A stretch of DNA of 64,000 nucleotides from an uncultured Bacteroidales bacterium (lineage in GTDB: Bacteria; Bacteroidota; Bacteroidia; Bacteroidales; P3). The DNA is taken from assembly GCA_937915785.1 (NCBI GenBank), contig CALGGY010000050.1, positions 1 through 64,000 of the forward strand, given 5' to 3'. Shown here one piece after another: positions 8,075 to 16,004 of the stretch. The notes under the pieces are model-generated. The model was given only the letters and a program-made list of their open reading frames with translations. It had not been told where the DNA came from and did no database searches. A program made the position numbers and the translations under genes. The first letter of the stretch is position 1. Each line of letters starts with the position of its first letter.

Positions 8075-9049
8075 ATGAAAGAATTGAAAGAAGTTCGTTT
8101 CAATGAACAGAATATACAATTGCAGGACAATGTAGTGAAAGGTTCGATACTGCCCGAAAAAATTGCCGAGCTGGGTCGCACCATTACCGTAAAGGGCGAC
8201 ACAGTGGTAGAAGGTCCGGTGTTTGCCAGCAAACTCACCGTAGAAAATGGCAGCCTCGACATACATGGTGCCGTGTTTACACAGATAGAGCTGTATGTGA
8301 ACACCGATGCCACAGGCGATATCACTTTCCGCCACAGCGTGGGCAGCGCCGACTCCGTAACATCGCGCGGACGCAACTGCAAACTGGTTTTCCATTCCGA
8401 CATCAACGCCAAGAGCGTGGCTCTGTGCAATGCCTTTGTGGCCGGAAGCATCTACGCCGACGACATAGTGCTCGAAAACTGTGTGGTTATTGGTGGAGTG
8501 TTTGCAGCTCAGGAGCTTAGCTTGAACAACAGTGTGGTGGGTACTTTCAACGCGCCCATTGTAAACATTGCCCAAACCGTAAGCCTGCTTCTGCCCAGCG
8601 CTTTCTCCATGGAACCCATCATCGCCGAGCCCGGCGCACGCCTGCTCAACCTCAGCCTTGCCGACTTGGGAGCGCTGTTCCGCGGGGTGCCACAGTCGCC
8701 AACTTCGGGCTACATAGAGATGAGCCTCTCCGACGACGAGGTGAAGACGCACCTGATAAACGAGGAGGTTCAGAAAACCATACGCAGCTACACCGTGGTG
8801 GGCAAGGTGCTTGCCGTGGATTTGCTCGACACCGACAAATTCCAGAACCATTTTCTGCTTTCGGCCGTGGGCTTGAGCTCGCAGCTGCTGAAAACATACG
8901 ACCTCGGCCCCGACAAGGACGGCAATCCCGCAACACTCTCGTTCGACCGACTGTATGCCTTCTTCTTCGACCTGATGGCCGGAAAACTCGACATACAGCC
9001 CATTTCAGGCAAGTTCAGCATTTCGCAGTTTGCCGAAAAATATAAATAA
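8075..9049 (+). CDS. Bactofilin-like polymer-forming protein with C-terminal extension
   Basis: 324 residues. Roughly residues 20-175 show the short-period pattern of hydrophobic, glycine and polar residues seen in bactofilins and other right-handed beta-helices (ITVKGDTVVEGPVFASKLTV, GDITFRHSV, AFVAGSIYADDIVLE). Bactofilins self-assemble without nucleotide into filaments at the inner membrane and usually measure 110-200 residues. Here about 150 further residues of mixed alpha/beta character follow, which I do not recognise. No signal peptide. It is the last gene of the SPFH operon and is closed by a strong terminator, so it should be made together with the paralogues upstream. Inference: it supplies a cytoskeletal scaffold for the membrane proteins of the operon. 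The similarity is judged by pattern only. Confidence 0.65.
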   Translation: MKELKEVRFNEQNIQLQDNVVKGSILPEKIAELGRTITVKGDTVVEGPVFASKLTVENGSLDIHGAVFTQIELYVNTDATGDITFRHSVGSADSVTSRGRNCKLVFHSDINAKSVALCNAFVAGSIYADDIVLENCVVIGGVFAAQELSLNNSVVGTFNAPIVNIAQTVSLLLPSAFSMEPIIAEPGARLLNLSLADLGALFRGVPQSPTSGYIEMSLSDDEVKTHLINEEVQKTIRSYTVVGKVLAVDLLDTDKFQNHFLLSAVGLSSQLLKTYDLGPDKDGNPATLSFDRLYAFFFDLMAGKLDIQPISGKFSISQFAEKYK

Positions 9050-9074
9050 AAATGTGTTTTGTGATTTATACACC

Positions 9075-9110
9075 GGCGCCGTACGAAAAAATGTGCGGCG
9101 CCTTTTTTTT
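9075..9110 (+). terminator. Strong terminator of the SPFH/bactofilin-like operon
   Basis: Arms at 9075-9084 and 9093-9102 (GGCGCCGTAC / GTGCGGCGCC, one G-U pair) form a 10 bp GC-rich stem, followed by eight T. Confidence 0.9.
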
Positions 9111-9213
9111 CAAAAAAGTGGGCGGAATTCGAGAGGGTGGGGCGTTATGATAAAAAAAACAGCATGGATTTGGCACCGGACTGATTGTCTTTTTTCGGAA
9201 AAAGGAGACTTTT

Positions 9214-9459
9214 TTATTTCTTTTTGAACAAAGAAATTACCCAAAGCAGGACCACGGCTCCAACCACAGAGGTGATGAGCTGCCAGATAAGGCCGCCGTC
9301 GCCACCTACTTTGAGAAGATCCATAATCCAGCCGCCGATAACGCCGCCGATAACGCCTACAATGAGGTTAACGATGAGGCCGAAACCGCCTCCGCGCATG
9401 ATTTTTCCTGCCAGAAAACCGGCAAGAATTCCGATGAGAATGAAAAGTAAAAAATTCAT
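9214..9459 (-). CDS. GlsB/YeaQ/YmgE-family small membrane protein
   Basis: 81 residues with three hydrophobic segments rich in glycine (GILAGFLAGKIMRGGG, LIVGVIGGVIGGWIM, and a C-terminal helix ending in KKK). This is the layout of the GlsB/YeaQ/YmgE family, often labelled 'transglycosylase-associated', whose members are inner-membrane proteins linked to general stress; no enzymatic role is established. Length is typical. It stands alone on the minus strand, convergent with the SPFH operon and divergent from the dehydrogenase gene. The Lys-rich C-terminus is probably cytoplasmic. Confidence 0.9.
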   Translation of the reverse strand: MNFLLFILIGILAGFLAGKIMRGGGFGLIVNLIVGVIGGVIGGWIMDLLKVGGDGGLIWQLITSVVGAVVLLWVISLFKKK

Positions 9460-9588
9460 ATTATTTTTGTTTGAGTTTCGTTGCTATAACGAGTTGCCTT
9501 GTGTTTTATTGTGCAAACGTGCCGTTTGTCGTTTTTTTCTGTATATTCAAAAAGAAAGCATACATTAGATTTTTCCTTACTTTTTTAG

Positions 9589-9596
9589 TATATTTG
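9589..9596 (+). promoter_or_regulatory. -7 box (TATATTTG) for the dehydrogenase operon
   Basis: TATATTTG matches TAnnTTTG and ends 43 nt before the ATG at 9640. No clear -33 element. Confidence 0.6.
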
Positions 9597-9639
9597 CAGC
9601 CTGTAAACAGAATTTGTAACTATACATTACTTATTGATA

Positions 9640-10611
9640 ATGAGCAATATACTTGCAATAATGCGAGTCCTTGTCACCGACGACACCCATCCTGTGATGC
9701 TGACTAAGCTCAGCGATGCCGGAATTCAGTGCCTTGTGCGTACCGATCTCGACTACGACGGTATTCTGAAACGCCTTGGCGATTACGATGCCCTTGTTGT
9801 GCGCAGCAAAATTACTATCGACCGCCATTTTATCGACAACGCTCGCCATCTGCGATGCATCGCACGTGTGGGAGCGGGTATGGATAACATCGATGTGGCA
9901 TACGCCGAAAGTTGTGGCATACGTTGCCTGAACTCGCCCGAAGGCAACCGCACCGCTGTGGGCGAACACACTGTGGGATTGTTGCTTGCGCTGCTCAACA
10001 AAATCTGCAAGGCCGACAGCGAGGTGAGTTTAGGATACTGGTACCGCGAGGACAACCGCGGCATAGAGGTGGCTGGCAAAACGGTGGCCATCATAGGGTT
10101 CGGCAATATGGGAAGCTCGTTTGCACGCTGCCTGAGCGGCTTCGGGTGCAACATATTGGCATACGACAAATACAAAACCGGCTATGCTCCCGACTATGTT
10201 ACGGAAGTGTCTCTGCAACAATGCTTTGAGCAGGCCGACGTGGTGAGTTTCCATGTGCCTCTAACCGACGAAACTCGCTATTACGCCGATAGCCGTTTTC
10301 TGAACTCTTTTGCCAAAAGCATTTACCTCATCAACACCTCGCGCGGGGCCGTGGTGCAGACTTCGGCATTGGTGGATGCTCTGGAATCGGGCAAGGTGGC
10401 AGGCGCAGCACTCGATGTGTTGGAATACGAAAACATGGCCAGAGACGAATTCTTCTGGGACAATATTCCCGATGACATGAATTATCTCACTTGTTGCCCA
10501 AATGTTGTGCTAACGCCCCATGTGGCGGGCTGGACAGTGGAGTCGAAGTATAAATTGGCTTCCGTTTTGGCCGATAAAATTATTGATACATTGAAAACCA
10601 GTAAGATATGA
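9640..10611 (+). CDS. D-2-hydroxyacid dehydrogenase (phosphoglycerate dehydrogenase-like)
   Basis: NAD-dependent 2-hydroxyacid dehydrogenase of about 323 residues, lacking a C-terminal ACT domain. It has the RVGAGMDNID signature after the catalytic domain, the nucleotide-binding GFGNMG, the substrate/catalytic Arg in NTSRGAVV, and the catalytic His in LTPHVAGWT. This could be 3-phosphoglycerate dehydrogenase (serine synthesis) or 4-phosphoerythronate dehydrogenase (PdxB-like, vitamin B6); the insertion around FFWDNIPDDMNY is compatible with the latter. ATG at 9640 is used here; ATG at 9661 (MRVLVTDD) is an equally good start by family homology. Its last 4 nt overlap the next gene, so the two are coupled. 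Confidence 0.85.
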   Translation: MSNILAIMRVLVTDDTHPVMLTKLSDAGIQCLVRTDLDYDGILKRLGDYDALVVRSKITIDRHFIDNARHLRCIARVGAGMDNIDVAYAESCGIRCLNSPEGNRTAVGEHTVGLLLALLNKICKADSEVSLGYWYREDNRGIEVAGKTVAIIGFGNMGSSFARCLSGFGCNILAYDKYKTGYAPDYVTEVSLQQCFEQADVVSFHVPLTDETRYYADSRFLNSFAKSIYLINTSRGAVVQTSALVDALESGKVAGAALDVLEYENMARDEFFWDNIPDDMNYLTCCPNVVLTPHVAGWTVESKYKLASVLADKIIDTLKTSKI

Positions 10612-11183
10612 TAATTGTAGAAAATGCCATCATTTCGGAGGACATAGCCGACCGCTGTTTTTGCTGCGACATAACCCAGTGCCATGGAATGTGCTGCGTG
10701 GAAGGCGATGCCGGTGCCCCACTGGAAAAGTCGGAATGTGAGGAGCTTGCAAAAATAATGCCTGTCATTCGCAATTACATGCCTGCCGAAGGCATTGCCG
10801 AAGTGGAGCGCACAGGCGTATCTGCCACCGACGAAACGGGCGCACTCTGTACCCCGCTGGTGAACAACCGAGAGTGCGTGTATGCGGTGTTTGAAAATGG
10901 TGTGGCGATGTGTGCCATCGAAAAGGCTTATTTCGACAAAAAGATAACCTTCCGCAAGCCGGTGTCGTGCCATCTTTACCCCATCCGGATCGAGGATTAC
11001 GGCGAGTTCCAAACCGTGAACTACCACGTGTGGGACGTGTGCTGCTCGGCTGTTTGCAACGGCGAAAAACAAGGCACACCGCTGTATATCTACCTGAAAG
11101 AGCCGCTGATACGACGTTTCGGCAAACGCTGGTACAACGAGCTTGTGGCACGCTGCGAAGAATTCAACAATAAAGACAAATAG
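10608..11183 (+). CDS. DUF3109 family cysteine-rich protein
   Basis: 191 residues with many conserved cysteines: CFCCDITQCHGMCC at 17-30, further Cys at about 81, 89 and 101, VSCHLYPI near 120 and VCCSAVC near 145. This is the pattern of the DUF3109 family, related to YkgJ-type CxxCxxCC proteins thought to bind zinc or an Fe-S centre. Substrate and role are unknown. It starts inside the stop of the upstream dehydrogenase (ATGA overlap), so they are translated together; such coupling is often functional but gives no pathway here. Confidence 0.85.
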   Translation: MIIVENAIISEDIADRCFCCDITQCHGMCCVEGDAGAPLEKSECEELAKIMPVIRNYMPAEGIAEVERTGVSATDETGALCTPLVNNRECVYAVFENGVAMCAIEKAYFDKKITFRKPVSCHLYPIRIEDYGEFQTVNYHVWDVCCSAVCNGEKQGTPLYIYLKEPLIRRFGKRWYNELVARCEEFNNKDK

Positions 11184-11304
11184 ATGTATGGACATTCGGT
11201 TTTTCGGGTTAAACTGTTCCCGTATTCGTTTTTTAACCGTAACAATCAATCATTCAATCATTCAACAAACAATTTAACCAATTCACCAATCAACGATCAC
11301 CACC

Positions 11305-12147
11305 ATGACCAACAAAGTTATTCTTGTTACCGGAGCCAGTAGTGGCATTGGATTTCAAACAGCCCAGATGTTTGCCGAGCAGGGCAACACCGTTTACGCG
11401 GCAGCCCGTCGTATTGAGTTGATGCAACCACTTGAACAGTACGGGGTTAGGGTGCTTCACCTCGATGTTTGCGACGATGTTTCCATCGCCCAGTGCGTGA
11501 AAACCATTTTCGATGCCGAAGGCCGAATCGACGTGCTTGTGAACAATGCCGGCTACGGCTATTTCGGTGCTGTGGAAAACGTACCCATTGCCGATGCCCG
11601 CCGTCAGTTCGAGGTTAACCTGTTCGGGCTGGCACGGCTTACCCAGCTTGTGTTGCCGATAATGCGCAAAAACGGTTGCGGGCGTATTGTGAACCTTTCG
11701 TCGATAGCCGGACGTATGGCTATGCCTTTCGGGGCATGGTACAACGCCACAAAATACGCCGTGGAGGGGTTCAGCGATGCCTTGCGTATCGAAACCCGCC
11801 AGTTTGGCATAGATGTGGTGATGATAGAGCCTGGTGGTATCAAAACCAATTGGGGCATCATTGCCGCCGACCACCTGCAGGAGTCATCGCAAGATACTGT
11901 GTATGAGCAAAATGCAAACCACGAGGCTGCTCTTATGCGCAAGGGCTACTCCATGGATTTCCTTACCGACCCGCAGAAAGTGGCGAAAACCATTGTTAAG
12001 GCCGCCACCCGCCGCCGTCCCAAAACCCGTTATAGGGTGGGAAGGGGCTCGTCGCTGCTTGTGTGGCTCACACGTTTGATTCCCTACCGCTGGTGGGACA
12101 AGATTTGCACAAAGATGTGGCGGCACTACAAAATTGTTGACAAATAA
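11305..12147 (+). CDS. Short-chain dehydrogenase/reductase (SDR)
   Basis: 280-residue SDR with a classical layout: TGASSGIG cofactor loop at residues 8-15, NNAGYGYFG, the catalytic Ser in NLSSIAGR and Tyr/Lys in YNATKYAVEG. Arg residues (AARR) after the second strand favour NADP(H). The C-terminal ~40 residues are basic and Trp-rich, as in SDRs acting on lipid-like or retinol-like substrates; the true substrate is unknown. It lies 14 nt upstream of the cyclo-ligase gene on the same strand and is probably cotranscribed. The 120 nt upstream contains only short CAATCATT-type repeats. Confidence 0.9.
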   Translation: MTNKVILVTGASSGIGFQTAQMFAEQGNTVYAAARRIELMQPLEQYGVRVLHLDVCDDVSIAQCVKTIFDAEGRIDVLVNNAGYGYFGAVENVPIADARRQFEVNLFGLARLTQLVLPIMRKNGCGRIVNLSSIAGRMAMPFGAWYNATKYAVEGFSDALRIETRQFGIDVVMIEPGGIKTNWGIIAADHLQESSQDTVYEQNANHEAALMRKGYSMDFLTDPQKVAKTIVKAATRRRPKTRYRVGRGSSLLVWLTRLIPYRWWDKICTKMWRHYKIVDK

Positions 12148-12161
12148 ATACTTGCAACGTT

Positions 12162-12716
12162 ATGGAAACAAAACAGGAGCTGCGAACGATTGTCCGCAAT
12201 CTGAAAAAAGCTATCCCATTTGACGAGAAAAAAGCACGTTCTGCCGATATTTGGCGCAAGGTGTTGGAACTCAGTTGTATGCGGGGTGCCAAAACCGTTT
12301 TGCTTTATTGGTCGATGAACGATGAGGTTTATACCCACGATGTGGTTCAGGCGTTGGCCGAAACTGAGATGGTGCTGCTTCCCGTGGTTGACGGCGACGA
12401 TTTGCGTATCAAGCAGTTCCGAGGGTTGGACAATATGCGTGCCGGCGAGCAGTTTGGCATTGGCGAGCCTACCGGCGATGATTATTCTGGTCCCATCGAT
12501 GTGATAGTGGTTCCGGGAGTGGCTTTCGACCGCCACTGCAACCGCATGGGGCGCGGACGCGGGTTCTACGACCGTTTGCTGAAAACTGCCGATGCCGTAA
12601 AAATAGGAGTGGCCTTCGATTTCCAACTTTTCGACAGCATACCCACCGAGCCGTTCGATGTAAGGATGAACTGCGTGGTGTCAGAAACGGAGACATTGTG
12701 GAATGGCGGCGAATAG
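12162..12716 (+). CDS. 5-formyltetrahydrofolate cyclo-ligase
   Basis: 184 residues. Converts 5-formyl-THF to 5,10-methenyl-THF with ATP, recycling a dead-end folate. The family landmarks are the basic N-terminal helix, the VLLYWSMNDEV strand, and the ATP/folate-binding NRMGRGRGFYDRLL near residues 128-141. Length is normal. It follows the SDR by 14 nt. A second folate gene, folK, lies in the convergent cluster at 14806-15318, but the two are not in one operon. Confidence 0.93.
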   Translation: METKQELRTIVRNLKKAIPFDEKKARSADIWRKVLELSCMRGAKTVLLYWSMNDEVYTHDVVQALAETEMVLLPVVDGDDLRIKQFRGLDNMRAGEQFGIGEPTGDDYSGPIDVIVVPGVAFDRHCNRMGRGRGFYDRLLKTADAVKIGVAFDFQLFDSIPTEPFDVRMNCVVSETETLWNGGE

Positions 12717-12956
12717 CTGTTTGTCAAACCGTTATTAATGGTAATCTTTTGCCAATCTTACACTTAATCCAATGCACCTGTTAAGCCCGTAATGGCGAAG
12801 AGCTTATCACATTAGCCGAGTAGTTGGCTTGTGTTGAGTAGTGGCTGATGGTGTATATTTGCAAAATTACGTAATTTTTTTTTGCCAACAAGATAAAATT
12901 CGTTAAAAGCCTTGCCATTGCCATAAAAGCCCATCGTGTTTTTTGAAAAAAAAGTG

Positions 12957-12964
12957 TATCTTTG
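12957..12964 (+). promoter_or_regulatory. -7 box (TATCTTTG) for the flavodoxin gene
   Basis: TATCTTTG matches TAnnTTTG and lies 35 nt before ATG 13000. This position rules out the longer open frame from 12943, which would start upstream of the promoter. Confidence 0.65.
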
Positions 12965-12999
12965 CACCTTCAAAAAGCAAAATAAACAACTCTAAAATC

Positions 13000-13536
13000 A
13001 TGAAACGTATCACTGCATTTATCGCCGCTTTCGGCCTTCTGTTTGGGGCTTGCGGACAGCAAAAAAACAACGAAGTAACAACTAATAAAACAAAGGAGAA
13101 CACTATGAGCAAAACCCTTGTGGCCTATTTTTCGGCCACCGGAACCACCAAGGCTGCCGCCGAGCGCCTTGCCAAAGAAAAGAACGCCGATTTGTTCGAA
13201 ATCGTGCCCGAAAAACCCTACACCGCCGCCGACCTCGACTGGACCAACAAACAGTCGCGTTCCAGCGTGGAGATGAAAGACCTCAACTCGCGTCCCGCCA
13301 TCAGTGGCACCGTGGAAAAACTTGGTCAGTACGACACCATCTACATCGGATTTCCCATCTGGTGGTACACCGCACCAACCATCATCAACACTTTCATCGA
13401 AGCTCACGACTTCAGCGGAAAAGTGCTGGGTACCTTTGCCACAAGCGGAGGAAGCAGTATCACCAAATCGGCCGCCGACCTTAAAAAGAAATATCCGCAA
13501 TACAACTGGATTGACGGCAAACTGATGAACCGATGA
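13000..13536 (+). CDS. Flavodoxin-domain lipoprotein
   Basis: 178 residues. [18 protein letters not shown] is a lipoprotein signal with lipobox LFGAC (Cys18), so the flavodoxin is anchored outside the cytoplasm. The FMN phosphate loop is in [16 protein letters not shown], and the flavin-contact loop is [16 protein letters not shown]. Most flavodoxins are cytosolic; exported ones occur in Bacteroidota and in some gut Firmicutes, often next to exported hydrolases or reductases, with roles not settled. The stop overlaps the start of the next, broken hydrolase gene by 4 nt, so the pair was an operon. Confidence 0.9.
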   Translation: MKRITAFIAAFGLLFGACGQQKNNEVTTNKTKENTMSKTLVAYFSATGTTKAAAERLAKEKNADLFEIVPEKPYTAADLDWTNKQSRSSVEMKDLNSRPAISGTVEKLGQYDTIYIGFPIWWYTAPTIINTFIEAHDFSGKVLGTFATSGGSSITKSAADLKKKYPQYNWIDGKLMNR

Positions 13537-14622
13537 GGAAACTTGCTGTAACTCTGACTGTTGCCTCGCTGATTTTGGCCGGATGCAACAACGCAAACCA
13601 ACAAAAAGAGACAGATAAGAACAACAAACTTGAACTTACGCAGGAATGGGACAAGGTGTTTCCACAAAGCGACAATGTGAACCACTGCAAGGTGATTTTC
13701 CACAACCGCTATGGCATTTAGCTTGCGGCAGATATGTACATTCCCAAGGATGTGCGGCAAGTTGCCTGCCATAGCCGTTAGCGGTCCGTTTGGCGCTGTT
13801 AAGGAACAGAGCAGCGGACTTTACGCACAGCACATGGCCGAACGCGGTTTTGTGGCCATTGCTTTCGCCCCATTGTTTACCGGCGAGAGTGGCGGAGAAC
13901 CCCGTCGCATGGCAAGCCCTGACATCAACACCGAGGATTTTCTTGCCGCCGTTGATTTTCTGTCGGTGCAGGAAAATGTTGATACCGAGCGCATTGGCAT
14001 TATAGGTATCTGCGGTTTTGGTGGCATGGCGGTGAACGCCGCCGCTCTCGACCCTCGTGTCAAAGCCACCGTGGCCAGCACCATGTACGACATGATCAAG
14101 GTGAGCGAGGAAGGCTATTTTGCCAGCGAGAACACCCCCGAACAACGTATGGAGAAACGTAAGGTGCTGGATACCCAGCGCACACGGGACTTCCGCAACG
14201 GCACCTGCCAGCGCGCCGGCGGTGTTGTGGACCCTCTGCCCGACGACGCACCCCAGTTTGTGAAGGACTACCACACCTATTACAAGACCGAGCGCGGATA
14301 CCACAAACGTAGCGGCAACAGCAACGACGGATGGAATACCATCGGTTGTCAGTCGTTTCTGAACCAGCCCTTGCTAACTTGGGCCAACGAAATTGCCAAT
14401 CCTGTGCTGCTTATACACGGCGAAAAGGCGCACAGCCGCTATTTCAGCGAATACGCTTTCGAAAAAATGACTGGCAAAAAATGTAATGGACAGAGCATGA
14501 CCGACGGCAACAAAGAGATTTTGATTATCCCCTGCGCCAGCCATGTGGACCTCTACGACGATGAGGCCGGCGTTATTCCTTACGACAAAGTTGAGGAGTT
14601 TTTCAAAACAAATCTTAAATAG
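13533..14622 (+). pseudogene. Lipoprotein alpha/beta-hydrolase broken by a stop and a frameshift
   Basis: The first frame (13533-13721) encodes a lipoprotein signal (LTVASLILAGC) and the start of the mature protein up to HNRYGI, then a TAG at 13719-13721. The same frame continues with LAADMYIPKDV and then diverges. The remainder (GKLPAIAVSGPFGAVKEQSSG ... to 14622) is in the +1 frame; an extra C at about 13755 (gtg-c-ggc) accounts for the switch. Joined, the product is a dienelactone-hydrolase-like exported alpha/beta hydrolase of about 360 residues with the nucleophile region GICGFGG and a late acid/His region (LIHGEKAHSR, CASHVDLYDD). The downstream frame alone lacks the signal. Two lesions close together suggest a real pseudogene, though sequencing error at one of them is possible. 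Confidence 0.8.
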
Positions 14623-14645
14623 AATTGATGTTTTTTTTACCGTTG

Positions 14646-14680
14646 TGGCGCAGCATCGCAGATGCTGCGCCATTTTTTTT
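14646..14680 (+). terminator. Intrinsic terminator after the broken hydrolase
   Basis: A perfect 12 bp stem (TGGCGCAGCATC at 14646-14657, GATGCTGCGCCA at 14661-14672) with a 3 nt loop, followed by eight T. The quality of the terminator suggests the gene was functional until recently. Confidence 0.9.
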
Positions 14681-14805
14681 GCCATCTCACTTTTGCTTTT
14701 TACTGAAAGGGAACCTAAGGGGGGGGGGCTTTGGCATGGGACATGTTTGTTTTTATTGAAAGGGAACCCTTGACGGGGTTCTGCTTAGTGACATAACCGA
14801 TAAAA

Positions 14806-15318
14806 TCAGCCGATGTAGCTGGGCTGGAGGCACCAAACTCCGCAGGTGTCCGTGCATTCGCCAAGTAGCTGCCGTATGGTTTTTCCAAAAACAGGGTGCA
14901 CATAGTCGGGAATGATGTCGAACAGCGGTATTAGCACGAAATTGCGCAGGTGCATACGCGGGTGGGGGACAATGAGTTTTGGCGCGTTGTCTATCACTTG
15001 GTTGCCGTAGAATATTATGTCGATGTCCATGGTGCGCGAGCTGTAGCCTGTGCCATTGCGGGTGCGGCCGAGCTGGGCTTCTATTGCCAAAGCCTTTTCG
15101 AGCACAAGGGTGGGGCAGAGGTCGGTCTTTGCCACAACTGCCTGATTTACAAAATGCTGTTCCGCTTCGAAGCCCCATGCTTCACTACCGTACAATGCCG
15201 AGGTGGCTGTGATTGTACCTGTCTCTGTACCAATAAGTTCCACGGCTTTGTGGCATAGCTCGGCGCTGTTGCCGAGGTTTCCGCCTATCAGCAGGACGGC
15301 GTCTACAGTTCTGTCCAT
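14806..15318 (-). CDS. folK: 2-amino-4-hydroxy-6-hydroxymethyldihydropteridine pyrophosphokinase
   Basis: 170 residues. Transfers pyrophosphate from ATP to 6-hydroxymethyl-dihydropterin in folate synthesis. The family signatures are present: LIGGNLGNS near the N-terminus, the pterin-contact YGSEAWGF, and the ATP/Mg signature GYSSRTMDIDIIFYG followed by VPHPRMHLRNFVLIPL. Length is typical. The start codon lies inside the 3' end of aat (16 nt overlap), making folK the last gene of metK-aat-folK. Confidence 0.95.
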   Translation of the reverse strand: MDRTVDAVLLIGGNLGNSAELCHKAVELIGTETGTITATSALYGSEAWGFEAEQHFVNQAVVAKTDLCPTLVLEKALAIEAQLGRTRNGTGYSSRTMDIDIIFYGNQVIDNAPKLIVPHPRMHLRNFVLIPLFDIIPDYVHPVFGKTIRQLLGECTDTCGVWCLQPSYIG

Positions 15319-16004
15319 TTCCCAATCAGTGTTTCGTCTTGGTTTGTCTTGTTAAGTATTTTCAAAAAGATATTTCTGGAAACAGCAGTGGCGCCCATAA
15401 AAGCGGAGTGTGATGTAACTTGCTGGGTGTCAATTATCCCGATATTGTGCTGCAGGCAGAAATCCACCAGTCGGGCGAGTGCCACTTTGGAGGCGTCGCT
15501 CACGGTGTGGAACATCGACTCGCCGAAAAACGCCGACCCTATCGAAAGTCCGTACAATCCGCCAACCAGCTGGCCGTTTTGGAACGTCTCGAACGAGTGT
15601 GCCAGCCCTATTTCGTGCATCCGGGTGTATGCCTCGATGTAGTCGTCGCCAATCCATGTGGAGCTTTGGAACCTGCGTTTAACGTTGGCGCACATGGTTA
15701 TCACGTCGCGGAAACAGGTGTCGATACGCACTTCGAATTTGCCCGACTTTATCACTCTTGCAAGCGATTTGTGACGGCGGAAACATTTGGGAAACAGCAC
15801 CATGCGCGGATTGGGTGAAAACCAGTGATATTCTCCAAACCGGCGGTACCACGGGAAACATCCCTGTCCGTAGGCATCCACAAGGCATTGAGGCGAGAGG
15901 TCGCCGCCGTGGCCCACAAAGCCGTCGTCGTCGCCCGGCATAGGGTCGGCGAACTGGTGCACCGACCCTTCGGCAGGCAGTATCAGGTCAGAGTTTGAAG
16001 GCAC
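15303..16004 (-). CDS. aat: Leucyl/phenylalanyl-tRNA-protein transferase
   Basis: 233 residues. Adds Leu or Phe from aminoacyl-tRNA to N-terminal basic residues, marking proteins for the Clp N-degron pathway. Family motifs are [21 protein letters not shown] near the N-terminus, [25 protein letters not shown] in separate pieces, [11 protein letters not shown] and FFGESMF with [14 protein letters not shown] at 16002-16004 is the longest start and retains the N-terminal aromatic/Pro region of the family; ATG at 15941 would cut it. The gene overlaps metK by 17 nt and folK by 16 nt, a tight operon. Confidence 0.93.
   Translation of the reverse strand: MPSNSDLILPAEGSVHQFADPMPGDDDGFVGHGGDLSPQCLVDAYGQGCFPWYRRFGEYHWFSPNPRMVLFPKCFRRHKSLARVIKSGKFEVRIDTCFRDVITMCANVKRRFQSSTWIGDDYIEAYTRMHEIGLAHSFETFQNGQLVGGLYGLSIGSAFFGESMFHTVSDASKVALARLVDFCLQHNIGIIDTQQVTSHSAFMGATAVSRNIFLKILNKTNQDETLIGKWTEL

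Noticed and set aside
13711..14622. A separate hydrolase gene starting at 13711
   Set aside because: The conserved protein begins at 13533 in another frame (signal peptide, HNRYGI, LAADMYIPKD). The 13711 start gives 20 residues unlike the family, so it is the back part of a broken gene.
14697..14771. Short direct repeat (TGAAAGGGAACC) and a run of G near 14719
   Set aside because: Only about 12-17 nt with no further copies seen; it may reflect slippage or a base-calling problem in the homopolymer, and I cannot assign a function.
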